NCBI RefSeq assembly: GCF_038632915.1
Contig: NZ_CP152050.1
Span: forward strand, 3,278,501-3,342,500
DNA length: 64,000 bases
Origin: Paenisporosarcina sp. FSL H8-0542
GTDB taxonomy: Bacteria; Bacillota; Bacilli; Bacillales_A; Planococcaceae
Reading direction: 5' to 3'
A model generated the notes under the pieces. It had not been told where the DNA came from and ran no database searches. It saw only the letters and a program-made list of their open reading frames with translations. Positions 42,365-51,043 of this stretch are shown in pieces (the first letter of the stretch is position 1; each line of letters begins with the position of its first letter). The translations under genes and the position numbers were made by a program.

Positions 42365-43243
42365 CTATTTAATGTAGTTGTTGCTGACTAAGGCATCCGA
42401 AAGAATATCAGATGGAATAATAAATTCAATAATGCCCATAGCCCCAGGAGCAACTTCATATTTATCAAATGAAATGACTAATTGATTGTCTTTATTAATA
42501 TAAAAGTTTTGTTTGCTACTAATCTTATCAAACAATCCAATCGTCGTTTCATCCCCTTCATCTCGAAACCAATATAACTTGTTTTCGTCATGTTTCATTT
42601 GTTCTTTCATTTGCTCTTTTATGTTCTCACTAATCAAATTAATATATGTTTCATCTTTAAACAGTAATGGAAGGGTTAATAAGATTTCATTTTTCTTATC
42701 AATGGTGTCATATGTCATGGTTGTAGATGAAGATCCAACGGTATTCACTACGTACCTTCCAATCGATAAAATATTATCCGTGTCTGTCTTTATTTCATAG
42801 CCACTATCTATTCCTAAGTGACCTCCATTTTCTTTTTTCATCTCGTCCATTTCTTTCGTAAACGTATCATAGAGTTGTTTGTTTTCGTTCAAATATTTTT
42901 GATTTAAACTATTTTCAAGATCCTTGTTTTTTAAGTTAGAAACAGCAGGAACCTTTAAATGTGCCTGATAAGTTTTTTCATCTACAGTGTATTCAGTAAA
43001 TGTCAGGACATCTACTAAATTTCCAACAATCGGAACATCAGACAATGTTTTCGCAAATGTTGGGCTACTATTTATGGAGAGAATAAAAATAGCAGATGCA
43101 GCTAAACCAATTACTGATTTAAATGGAAATTTTCTTACGCTAGAACGACTAATTGCGTTCGCTACGATGAAATCCAAATTATCTGGAATCGGGATGTTCT
43201 GGTAATCAGATTTTAATTCTTCTAATTTTTTATCCAATATCAT
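42365..43243 (-). CDS. rsiV: Anti-sigma factor RsiV-like
   Basis: 292 residues starting behind TTAGGAGG. The cytoplasmic N-terminus (~1-42) would bind the sigma factor; one membrane helix (SVIGLAASAIFILSINSSPT) is followed by an extracellular DUF4179/DUF3298-type domain ending YINKDNQLVISFDKYEVAPG. RsiV of B. subtilis has this order, binds lysozyme directly through DUF3298, and is then cleaved to free SigV. The gene follows the sigma gene by 19 bp. Lysozyme as the signal is taken from the B. subtilis case. Confidence 0.85.
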   Translation of the reverse strand: MILDKKLEELKSDYQNIPIPDNLDFIVANAISRSSVRKFPFKSVIGLAASAIFILSINSSPTFAKTLSDVPIVGNLVDVLTFTEYTVDEKTYQAHLKVPAVSNLKNKDLENSLNQKYLNENKQLYDTFTKEMDEMKKENGGHLGIDSGYEIKTDTDNILSIGRYVVNTVGSSSTTMTYDTIDKKNEILLTLPLLFKDETYINLISENIKEQMKEQMKHDENKLYWFRDEGDETTIGLFDKISSKQNFYINKDNQLVISFDKYEVAPGAMGIIEFIIPSDILSDALVSNNYIK

Positions 43244-43262
43244 TTTCCTCCTAAAAATAAGA

Positions 43263-43748
43263 TCATGCCATTTGAATTCGGAGTAATTTTAGAGCTTTGG
43301 TTAATCGTGTTTTAATGGTATTTGGGTTTTCGTTTAATATTTCTGCGACTTCTTCTATTTTTAAATCTTCAAAATAGCGAAGAACAATCACACTTCGGTA
43401 TTTTAGAGAAAGAGATTCTAAAGCTCTTTCTAAATCAATATTTGAATACTGATTTTCTACTCCATCAGCGTATGACTCAAGTGCTTCTTCATCAACAAAC
43501 ATTAACTTTTTCTGTTTTTTTAAAAAATCTAGTGATGTATTCACTACTATTCGATAAAACCAACTTTTTATATATTGTTCATTCTTTATGTGTCGTTTTG
43601 ATGAAATGGCTTTTTGTATAGAATCTTGTAGTATATCTACTGCATCATTTTCATTTTTCACATAACTATACGCTAATCTATAAAAAGCTTCTTTGTTATC
43701 GGTTATACATTCTACAAGTTTCTTTTCTATGTGCAAATTCCCCTTCAT
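43263..43748 (-). CDS. sigV: ECF sigma factor SigV-like
   Basis: 161 residues. Region 2 (EAFYRLAYSYVKNENDAVDI, LQDSIQKAI, IKSWFYRIVVNTSLDFL) and region 4 (YRSVIVLRYFEDLKIEEVAE, ILNENPNTIKTRLTKALKLL) are typical of small ECF factors. AAAGGAG precedes the ATG. The adjacent gene encodes an RsiV-like anti-sigma, and next is a PdaC-like deacetylase, matching the lysozyme-response theme of SigV. In B. subtilis the operon also carries oatA and yrhK; neither is present here. Confidence 0.85.
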   Translation of the reverse strand: MKGNLHIEKKLVECITDNKEAFYRLAYSYVKNENDAVDILQDSIQKAISSKRHIKNEQYIKSWFYRIVVNTSLDFLKKQKKLMFVDEEALESYADGVENQYSNIDLERALESLSLKYRSVIVLRYFEDLKIEEVAEILNENPNTIKTRLTKALKLLRIQMA

Positions 43749-44170
43749 CTAAAAAGCTCCTTTCTTAGAAGGTGTTCTATAAATAAGTCGTATTAGTTTA
43801 AAATAGTTTTAATTATATAAAATAGACTTCAACAAAACAGTTCTACTTATGTATTCTTGCTAAGAAGGTTAGCAAGGGTGTTATTAATCAAAGGACTTCC
43901 TTAAAAAGGAAAAATCCATTGAACAGTTAATTGGGCAGATTATTGAGTATTTACAATGTAATACCCAATAATGCACTCATTAAAATTGTAGCTGATGCGA
44001 TTGTTCCGATTATTATTTCTTGTGTTTTATAAAATCTCCTTTGTGTTGTTCAATTTAAAACCTTTACATATATTAGACGAACGAAGTATGTAAATAGTTT
44101 TGATTATTTTTTATTTATATTTTTCCAATTCCCTATTATCTTCTCAAGTTCATACAAAATAAAATTCGTA
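43749..44170. other. Gene-poor stretch upstream of sigV
   Basis: It holds the sigV leader and probable promoter (no convincing consensus found). On the minus strand at 43951-44024 there is a 24-codon hydrophobic frame (IIIGTIASATILMSALLGI) behind AAAGGAG but with no usable start codon; it may be a decayed peptide gene. Confidence 0.35.
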
Positions 44171-44614
44171 ATGTCACTGCGGATCATTATAATAAATATG
44201 AATAATTTAGTGGAAATGTGGGAGATTCAGTTAGATGAAATTGAACATTGGCGGGCCGATGCTAAGACCTTTATGAGAAAAGTGGAACAGTATGCAACCG
44301 GTATTGTAGAGGAGGCCAAAACCTTAAAGGTGGGGGCAATAGATTTTGAGGAATCGTTAGGAAACTGTCCAGGTTGTGGAGAGCCAATACGACAGTCTGA
44401 AAAACGGTATTTCTGTTCTTCTGCAAGCGGCTGCACCTTTTATATTTAGAAAACTCAATACTTCAAAAATGTGACACCTAAAATGTTAGCGATGCTATTG
44501 ACAAAAAAGAAAACAAATACGCTTTCCTTTAAATCTAAGACTGGTACTTACAAAGCCGTTTTGACACTTGAAATGCCTGTAACCGAAGGGCAACTTGTTC
44601 GAGTGTTCAAATAA
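44171..44614 (+). pseudogene. 3' remnant of DNA topoisomerase III (topB-like) with in-frame stop
   Basis: The first 92 codons read through a linker and a topoisomerase-type zinc ribbon (GNCPGCGEPIRQSEKRYFCS, SGCTFYI), then a TAG. The same frame continues for 54 codons (VTPKMLAMLLTKKKTNTLSF, then KSKTGTYKAVLTLE), which is the C-terminal topoisomerase repeat (Toprim_Crpt-like). In family members the residue after FYI or FTI is tryptophan, so the TAG looks like a mutated TGG. The catalytic N-terminal portion is absent. It is a decayed fragment, probably from a plasmid or integrative element. Confidence 0.7.
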
Positions 44615-44948
44615 GATGGTTTTTTGCACCTCTTCATATCCCATTATAGTATTAAATCAAAGTTCACTAAGTATTTAACCACATTGTTGACAACAAAAAA
44701 CGAAATATAAGAGTGCGAATATGTTCAGTAACATATGGTACGAAATCAGCTTTCTATCTATGGGATTCAAGGCTTGGAAAGAACGAAAGTCAGTAGGAAT
44801 ACAAAGAAAAGGCTATGTGAAAATTTACGATTATACTAAACGCAAATGAACAGTACGAGTTCAACGATACGCACACCAAGATACGAATATTCTTTGTCTT
44901 AAAGAATGGGTACTTCAAGACAAAGAATAATGTTCTTAGGATAAATTA
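44615..44948. other. Decayed sequence, no intact gene
   Basis: Short coding-like scraps are visible: KYLTTLLTTKNEI near 44660-44695, like the topoisomerase C-terminal repeat just upstream, and WKERKSVGIQRKGYVKIYDY near 44770-44840. Both are closed by stops and lack starts. The stretch looks like the eroded edge of a mobile element. Confidence 0.35.
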
Positions 44949-45086
44949 TTAAATATCGGGACACGCTTTAAAACCACATCTTGGCGGAAACTTATCGCTT
45001 GTATCAAAAGGTGTTGCACCTAGTGCTGAAGTTGATCCCATAAGAATAACAGACAGCAAGAAAGCAGATAGAATTTTCTTTTTCAT
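44949..45086 (-). CDS. Small secreted peptide with two cysteines, 45 aa
   Basis: ATG 45086 follows AAAGGAGGAG. The N-terminus is a standard signal peptide (KKKILSAFLLSVILMG, then STSALGA) with a likely cut after ALGA. The remaining 22 residues are TPFDTSDKFPPRCGFKACPD plus Ile, with a CGFKAC pair that may form a small disulfide loop. Possible roles are a secreted signal, a bacteriocin-like peptide or an immunity fragment; nothing decides. The strong ribosome site and the clean signal peptide make it a real gene. Confidence 0.7.
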   Translation of the reverse strand: MKKKILSAFLLSVILMGSTSALGATPFDTSDKFPPRCGFKACPDI

Positions 45087-45213
45087 ATTAACTCCTCCTT
45101 TCTGAATATTTAATCTATTATAACATTACAAAAATGGGAATAGTAGGGAATAAAGAATGAAAATAACTTCTAAATTCGACATAATATGTCAATTGTAATG
45201 TCGAAGGAGAAAA

Positions 45214-45499
45214 ATGAACTATCACGTTTTCGAACATGACGGATTCAAACTGAACCTTTATGTTTTCGGCACAAGATTTAACAGATTTTGTGGACCTTTG
45301 GAATTCCGGCATTAGTGCTGAACGATACGCATCATTGACAGAATACGGTGTACCATACGACAATTTGGCGTCTAGTCATTCAAATTATAACGATGAACCG
45401 AACACGGAAGGATTAGCATACATCAATAATTCCGAGGGTCATATAGAGAGCAATATAGCCGAGATAGAAGAAGTGTTTCTTCATTTTGTTAACAAATAA
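45214..45499 (+). pseudogene. Small gene, probably frameshifted
   Basis: ATG 45214 behind GAAGGAG opens a frame (MNYHVFEHDGFKLNLYVFGT) that ends after 33 codons. An overlapping frame from 45260 encodes 79 residues (DLTDFVDLWNSGISAERYAS, ending EVFLHFVNK) but has no ribosome site. Joining them near 45255 would give one ~95-residue protein. The family is not recognised. Alternatively the second frame is a genuine short gene. Confidence 0.4.
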
Positions 45500-45582
45500 T
45501 AGTTCGCAGGATAACTAGATGTAATCTTTGAAAAAAGTTTGATTAAAATTTAGCGAGCATCCTCAATTTCTAGGTAAAAAAT

Positions 45583-45625
45583 AAACCGCGTATTTTGAAC
45601 AAAGTTTGATCAAAATACGCGGTTT
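45583..45625. terminator. Strong palindromic hairpin
   Basis: AAACCGCGTATTTTG pairs perfectly with CAAAATACGCGGTTT, 15 bp, over a 13-nt loop. T-rich sequence is limited, so it may be a terminator or an element end. Confidence 0.65.
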
Positions 45626-45700
45626 CACCTGTTTATTGCTATTCATTTTTATAAAAAAGATTGATTATTTCAGAAATCGAATCTTCAACTAAAGCCCCCG

Positions 45701-45880
45701 TTAGTTTAATAAGAAATCTCTTTCTACTTTTGCAAAATCAGTCCATAATTCATTTTCATTTACCTTGTTTTTTTCTTTTTTTAATCTTTTTACCATTAAC
45801 TCTAATGCTTCTTTTAGGTTATCAATAAGATAAATTCTAATATCTTTTGCATTAATACCTTCCCTCTTGACCGTGGCATC
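45701..45880 (-). pseudogene. Fragment of a short charged-helix protein
   Basis: The minus strand codes for KREGINAKDIRIYLIDNLKE and continues (ALELMVKRLKKE, NELWTDFAKVERDFLLN) to a TAA at 45703-45701. No start with a ribosome site is found. An ATG in the next frame (45883 region) followed by RGK suggests a lost frame near the start. It looks like a truncated gene of a mobile element. Confidence 0.4.
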
Positions 45881-45945
45881 CCAACATGAAATGAAACGGA
45901 GTCGTGAAGAACAACAAAAGGCTGTTACTTCAAATTAGAAAGATA

Positions 45946-46080
45946 ATGGTTAGTGCTTACTTAAAAAACCCAAATGTGTCTAGGGAGAGTTGTTCAGATT
46001 GCGGTCAACGTTTAGAGTCTAATGAAACATTTGAAGCCTATGGCAGAATTTATTGTGGACCATGCTATCAGTCCAAATAA
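45946..46080 (+). CDS. Zinc-ribbon microprotein, 44 aa
   Basis: 44 residues with two CxxC pairs (CSDCGQRLESNETFEAYGRI, then YCGPCYQSK), a one-zinc ribbon or treble-clef pattern. The start ATG 45946 has only a weak site (AGAAAG); a GTG at 45904 could extend it by 14 basic residues. Such short zinc proteins often bind nucleic acid. Its setting among decayed fragments raises the chance that it too is a remnant. Confidence 0.5.
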   Translation: MVSAYLKNPNVSRESCSDCGQRLESNETFEAYGRIYCGPCYQSK

Positions 46081-46102
46081 GAGCTGAAATGATAAAAAAA
46101 AA

Positions 46103-46125
46103 GAGTCCTGAACTGATCAGGACTC
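46103..46125 (-). terminator. Terminator of the dockerin-tailed protease gene
   Basis: GAGTCCTGA pairs with TCAGGACTC over five bases, followed by nine T on the minus strand. Confidence 0.9.
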
Positions 46126-46140
46126 CCAAAGCAAATTGAA

Positions 46141-49100
46141 TTAAGGTGTAACTCCAAGTTCTCTTAAAATATCATCTAATCTTTTACTCTTCACATGATC
46201 TGCAGGTTTTGGCGTGTTTTCTACATCTGGATTTACTTTTAAGTAGTTGGTTTTGACAAATCCGATGTCTGTTGCATTAACAATACCATCAAAGTTAATA
46301 TCTGCTTCGCGTTTATTTGTGCTCCAAGCTTCTTGAATCGCCAGTGCATCGTAAATGTCGATTACTTGGTCTTGGTTTACATCACCTGCTACTGCTTCTT
46401 TGTTTTCAATGTACATATATTGCCCATACCACACACCGTTGCGTAAGAAGCCAACTTTTTGATTTTTTTGTATCGTAATAAAGTGCCCGGGTAGGTGTAC
46501 TTCTTTGGTAAATAGTTGATCGGTTAACGGAAGCTTAGTCACAAGGAACTCTGGTTGGATTCTGCTATTTATAGTTGCATCGTAGACTTTACCCATAGCA
46601 TCGGAAAAGATTACTTTAGCCCCAGCTTGAACCCAATCTTTTTTATCCCAGATGATAACTTGACCAGATGCATACTTTCTAAAACCTTCTGCTGTAAGGT
46701 AGCCAAATGCTTCAGAGAACGTAGGAGTGACGTTCCAAGAAAATGGTGCAAAGAAGGGATTGGTTGATGTGCCCGCTTCATTCACATAAGAAACCTTTGC
46801 ATTAAATCCTGCTCTTGTAGAGTAAGCAGTATCTTTCACCTTAATAGTTACGTCTACAGCAGGGATTTTGCCAGAAACTTCTTTCGTAGACGCTACATCT
46901 AGTTTGATCGATGGTTTTCCATTCGTATAGGTAACGGTTACTGTTCCTTCACCAAACTCACTTAATGCTGCATTGGGTTTTGCCTCAACCACTTCTAGTT
47001 GAGTGCCAAATTTAGGACCATAAAAGTCAGAGTCTAACAAATTCCAAGTGGCTGACTTTAATTTTTGTACATTGTCCAGTGTGAGGGTAGTGGTAATCGT
47101 TTCCCCTAATGCGATCGATTTTTGTTTACTGGTTCCATAAGCAAATGGAGTACCTTCTTTAACAAAGTAGTAGGCTTTCCTTCCACCTATGTTCCCACCT
47201 CCATCAAATCCATCCATCTTAAAGCTTATGACCGGAGTTTTTTCATCCATCGGTATTTCTTCTTTCCATTTTCCCGCTGTGTCCATACGGACAGAGCTAG
47301 GTACTGGACTGTTGAAGTACGACAAGAGCCGGTTTTTGGATTGGTCGACTGCCATCCCTGCTTGTTTTGCCGCTTCAATTTCTTTGTCATAGATTTGCAC
47401 TTCAAATGGATAAGTAGTTTGACCTGATTTGTACTCAAGGATCGGAGACTCTTGATCCAATGAGCTTGTAAAAGTAGGTAGATCAATATCTACTAATAGA
47501 TCGAAGGATTTGGTAAGAACTTTGTCAGCCTCAGTAGTCGTAATCGTTTTCAGTTGGTATTGCCCCGGTTTTGCTTGTGCTTTTTCTGTAGAGATTCCAT
47601 CGGCTGTAAACGGATAGTAGTTTCCATTAAACATAACTAGGAAATAGCTTGTATCGACGTTTTTTCCAACCAGATTGTGTCGTCCAACGAAACCAAGCTC
47701 TTGCCCAGATTTCCGGTCTACTAAGATCATGTCCATGGTTTTCATTGGTGATTTCAAGTTCATTTGCGCAGATACCAAAGATTGTCTATTAAATTCGCCA
47801 TAGTGATCATAGCGATAGTAGGCTGGGGAAAATATATTACTACCATCGATATCCAGTGTTTTGAAGTTGTCTTCCGCTGTACGAACACTAAATGGAATCC
47901 GATATTGCTCGGTTTGATCCTCTTGGTTGGTCACTAAGAGGTAACCTTCGTAAATTCCTTCAGCAGCAGCTTTAGGCACTTCGATGGTAACATGTAGACT
48001 TTCGGTAGAAGCTGGACCCACTGTTAAGGTTGGGTGGAATTTCACTTGTACCTGGTTGGCTACGGCATCTAGGCTACCTTTCACCGCTTGGAACTGAACG
48101 TTCAAATTGAAATTCTTTACTTTATCAGTTAGGTTTTGAAATTTCAACTTTTTGGTAACGCTAAGATCTTCACCTGCATAATGAGTGCCAAACGCAATGC
48201 CACCTGTTTTTTCTTTGATAGTAGTGATTCCATCAGCGTTAGGAACAAGGGTCGTATCCTGTACTTGAATCTTCATCCCCGTATGGACGGCTTGATAAGG
48301 ATCCACGCGTCCTGCTCCCACTTCAAATACACTGTAGGAACCATTCAGTGGATCAGCGGTGTTCATCATGATTGTTTTTACATCTTCAGGCTGTAACGTT
48401 GGATTGACTTGTAATAAGAGTGCTGCTACACCAGCCGCATTTGGCGTTGCCATGGAAGTACCTGAGAGACGAGCATACGCATATTTGTAATCGGTTGGTG
48501 CGTCATGGTTCCCGATGTAAGCGGGTACAGAAGACAACACACTGACTCCAGGAGCGGTGACTTCTGGCTTGATGTCATAGGTTCTTTTGGCTGGTCCACG
48601 AGAACTGAAGTCAGCTAGGGTGTCCCCTTGTGTTTTGGTTACAGTTAAATTACTAAATGTGAAGGATATATTTCCTGCAGTTAGTTGCTCCTTCACCTTG
48701 AGTCCATCCTCTTGAGTAAGAGAGAAAGTAGGAATAAAGTTTTGATTTTCTCCCAAGTAAGCAGGAATATGGCCAGGTTCGTTGTTATACATTAAGACAG
48801 CCACCGCGCCATGTTGTTTCGCAAACTTCACTTTATCTGCAAATGCATATGTTCCCCGAGCAACGAAAGCGATTTTGCCATTCACATCTTTGCCCGTGTA
48901 ATTCGCGTTACCACCAAGACCTACGTTTACTAGTTCTAAACTTTTCCCTTCTAGAGTAGATAGGTTATCAGTGAAGGATTTTGCCATGTTAAGCAGTTCC
49001 AGCCCACTGAGTGTTCCGATCGCCCCTTTCATGGACGAATGAGAAATGGATACATCACTGGCTCCAACGGTGAGAGCGAGTGCAGCAGTTCCAGGAGAGC

Positions 49101-50280
49101 CGAGAGTGTAAGAGTTAAGTCCTGAGTTACCCGCAGCCACCACGGCAGTGACATCACTTAATACCGCATAGTTCACGGCTGTACTCGTTGGAAAGTATGG
49201 ATCGTTAATTCCTGCTCCCAAGGAAATGTTAATGACATCCATGCCATCGGCAACGGCTCGGTCGATCCCCGCCATTACGGCTTCCGAAGTACCGCTACCA
49301 TATGGTCCAAGGACACGGTACACATAGAGGTCAGCATCTGGAGCGACTCCTTTGACAGAGACTTCACTATCATTTTTAGCTTGACCGACGATGATTCCAG
49401 ATACGTGAGTCCCATGCTCCGTGTAGTAGGAGATTCCGCTATTGAATTCCGGGTTACCTGACTTTTTCCAATCTGCGTAGGTGGTTTCCATCGGATCGTT
49501 GTCATTATCGACAAAGTCATAGCCACCTTTGAAGGCATCTGTTAGATCAGGATGATTGTAGTCGACCCCTGTATCGATGACCCCTACTTTTACGCCTTTC
49601 CCTGTGATTCCTTCCGCATGAAGCTTGTCTACTCCTACAAGGGGAACACTAGCCGCTTGCGTCGAAGCGTTATTAGATTCTTCCTGTGCGATGGAAGGGG
49701 GCTCTACCGTAAAGGTGATATTTTTGTGTACGGATTGGACCACTTCCGATTTCATCAACGTCTCTACTTGGTTCGCAGCAAGGGTAAGAGCCACCCCGTT
49801 ATAAGAAGTTTTGTAGGAACTGGTGATTTTATAAGAAGGTTCTGCACTTTTGACTTCTGAAGAAGAAGTGGCAGCAGGTAAGATTTTTTCCAGTTCACTT
49901 TGGAATGTGGAATGTTCTTGTTCTACCTGTTCGTTGGCTTCTTGTTTGGTTACTTTTTTGCCTTTCAGAGCGGCCTCTAATACAGCTACTTTTCCTGGCT
50001 TGGACTTAAATTGTACGATAACAGAAATGTCTTTGTCTGATTTCAGTTCTTCATCTGAAAATCCCTGCAAGCCATAGTTTTCTGTCATCTCGAGTTGGTT
50101 TAATGCCGCTTGTTGTTCTGGGGTGAGCGATGCTAAGATTTGTTCTGCTGATTTACCAGTTGCACCCGAAACAGGTCCGATCCCAAACTGGACGGAGGAT
50201 AAAAGTAAACCCAATGATAAAGCAATGGCAGTTGAAGTTTTCGATGTTTTGCTATACCAACGATATTTTCTCTCTTTCAT
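46141..50280 (-). CDS. Secreted S8 serine protease, Vpr-like, with dockerin-type C-terminus
   Basis: 1,379 residues from ATG 50280 (GAGGGAG just upstream; a TTG at 50367 with AGAGGA is an alternative). Signal peptide (STAIALSLGLLLSSVQFGIG), I9-type propeptide (~75-195), and a subtilase domain with Asp ~235 (VIDTGVDYNHPDL), His ~288 (EHGTHVSG) and Ser ~608 (LSGTSMATPN). A PA domain is inserted between His and Ser (around AFADKVKFAKQHGAVAVLMY). Fn3-like beta domains follow. Near residues 1298-1340 are two dockerin-type calcium repeats (GDVNQDQVIDIYDALAIQEA and ADINFDGIVNATDIGFVKTN). It digests external protein; Vpr of B. subtilis is much shorter (about 800 residues). Confidence 0.9.
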   Translation of the reverse strand: MKERKYRWYSKTSKTSTAIALSLGLLLSSVQFGIGPVSGATGKSAEQILASLTPEQQAALNQLEMTENYGLQGFSDEELKSDKDISVIVQFKSKPGKVAVLEAALKGKKVTKQEANEQVEQEHSTFQSELEKILPAATSSSEVKSAEPSYKITSSYKTSYNGVALTLAANQVETLMKSEVVQSVHKNITFTVEPPSIAQEESNNASTQAASVPLVGVDKLHAEGITGKGVKVGVIDTGVDYNHPDLTDAFKGGYDFVDNDNDPMETTYADWKKSGNPEFNSGISYYTEHGTHVSGIIVGQAKNDSEVSVKGVAPDADLYVYRVLGPYGSGTSEAVMAGIDRAVADGMDVINISLGAGINDPYFPTSTAVNYAVLSDVTAVVAAGNSGLNSYTLGSPGTAALALTVGASDVSISHSSMKGAIGTLSGLELLNMAKSFTDNLSTLEGKSLELVNVGLGGNANYTGKDVNGKIAFVARGTYAFADKVKFAKQHGAVAVLMYNNEPGHIPAYLGENQNFIPTFSLTQEDGLKVKEQLTAGNISFTFSNLTVTKTQGDTLADFSSRGPAKRTYDIKPEVTAPGVSVLSSVPAYIGNHDAPTDYKYAYARLSGTSMATPNAAGVAALLLQVNPTLQPEDVKTIMMNTADPLNGSYSVFEVGAGRVDPYQAVHTGMKIQVQDTTLVPNADGITTIKEKTGGIAFGTHYAGEDLSVTKKLKFQNLTDKVKNFNLNVQFQAVKGSLDAVANQVQVKFHPTLTVGPASTESLHVTIEVPKAAAEGIYEGYLLVTNQEDQTEQYRIPFSVRTAEDNFKTLDIDGSNIFSPAYYRYDHYGEFNRQSLVSAQMNLKSPMKTMDMILVDRKSGQELGFVGRHNLVGKNVDTSYFLVMFNGNYYPFTADGISTEKAQAKPGQYQLKTITTTEADKVLTKSFDLLVDIDLPTFTSSLDQESPILEYKSGQTTYPFEVQIYDKEIEAAKQAGMAVDQSKNRLLSYFNSPVPSSVRMDTAGKWKEEIPMDEKTPVISFKMDGFDGGGNIGGRKAYYFVKEGTPFAYGTSKQKSIALGETITTTLTLDNVQKLKSATWNLLDSDFYGPKFGTQLEVVEAKPNAALSEFGEGTVTVTYTNGKPSIKLDVASTKEVSGKIPAVDVTIKVKDTAYSTRAGFNAKVSYVNEAGTSTNPFFAPFSWNVTPTFSEAFGYLTAEGFRKYASGQVIIWDKKDWVQAGAKVIFSDAMGKVYDATINSRIQPEFLVTKLPLTDQLFTKEVHLPGHFITIQKNQKVGFLRNGVWYGQYMYIENKEAVAGDVNQDQVIDIYDALAIQEAWSTNKREADINFDGIVNATDIGFVKTNYLKVNPDVENTPKPADHVKSKRLDDILRELGVTP

Positions 50281-50448
50281 AGGCTCCCTCTTTCTTGCTA
50301 AGAATTTGTAAAGATCGTAACGCGATAGAACTGAGAAAGTGCGCTTTAACAATTTTGATTTCAACAAAATTCCTCTTACATTTTTTAATTTGGCATTAGA
50401 GCCATCTTGCCCGAGAATATTATTTCTTCTAAATCACATCCCCTTCCC

Positions 50449-50463
50449 TTTTATCTGAAAATT
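50449..50463. promoter_or_regulatory. CodY-box-like site upstream of the Vpr-like protease
   Basis: TTTTATCTGAAAATT matches AATTTTCWGAAAATT at 12 of 15 positions, with a perfect right half. It lies ~170 bp upstream of the start. Extracellular protease genes of B. subtilis are CodY targets. Weaker than the site at 661. Confidence 0.4.
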
Positions 50464-50968
50464 ATTGTAATTTGTATTATACCTACTCCTTAGAACAGTT
50501 TAAATTGGGGGAATTCCATGCGATTCCATTGACCCATTCAACTAAAAAATATTTTAAGTACGTGTCAATAAAGCACGAAAACCTGTGGAAAATAGCATAT
50601 TTTCAAAGGTGGATGGGTGAAATTTTGTAATAAATTATCAAGTTATGAATGCAATACATTTTAACCTTGGGGGAAAAGACTGAAAATCAAAACCATTCTA
50701 TCAATTATTACAATTTTAATAGAATCAAATCGATAGATAGTACTAGGGACTCGTATCGAGGAATAGAAGTTTAACTAGGATATTTGTACCAAAAACACCA
50801 TTAGTGATTAATAGAACTAACTGTCTATGAATGCTACTTTACTCTGAATGTAGATTGCAATTAAGGGAAATTCTAAAAATCAATTAGTGTTAGGAGGATT
50901 TAGGGTGAAGTACTTTATGTATCAATACTTTAATCATTGCATGTGTCAAACAAAATTTCAGTAAGTGA
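50464..50968. other. AT-rich intergenic region
   Basis: No gene of normal length is seen. One 19-codon frame at 50905-50964 (GTG start; MKYFMYQYFNHCMCQTKFQ) has a perfect AGGAGG site, but nothing recognisable; it directly precedes the VOC fragment and may be the stub of a decayed gene. Confidence 0.35.
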
Positions 50969-51043
50969 TGGGTAGTCGTTGCACCACCTGGTTCAACTGG
51001 CACTTCGATCTTATTAGCAAGGGCCTCAAAACCAGAGTCCTAA
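50969..51043 (+). pseudogene. Fragment of a VOC/glyoxalase family gene
   Basis: A 24-codon frame reads VVVAPPGSTGTSILLARASK before a stop. WVVVAPPG...LLLARASKPE is a conserved central stretch of VOC (glyoxalase/bleomycin resistance) proteins. The flanks are missing. Confidence 0.55.

Noticed and set aside
43951..44024. Hydrophobic 24-codon frame behind AAAGGAG (minus strand)
   Set aside because: No ATG, GTG or TTG lies in frame after the ribosome site, so it cannot be supported as a gene; mentioned only as a possible decayed peptide.
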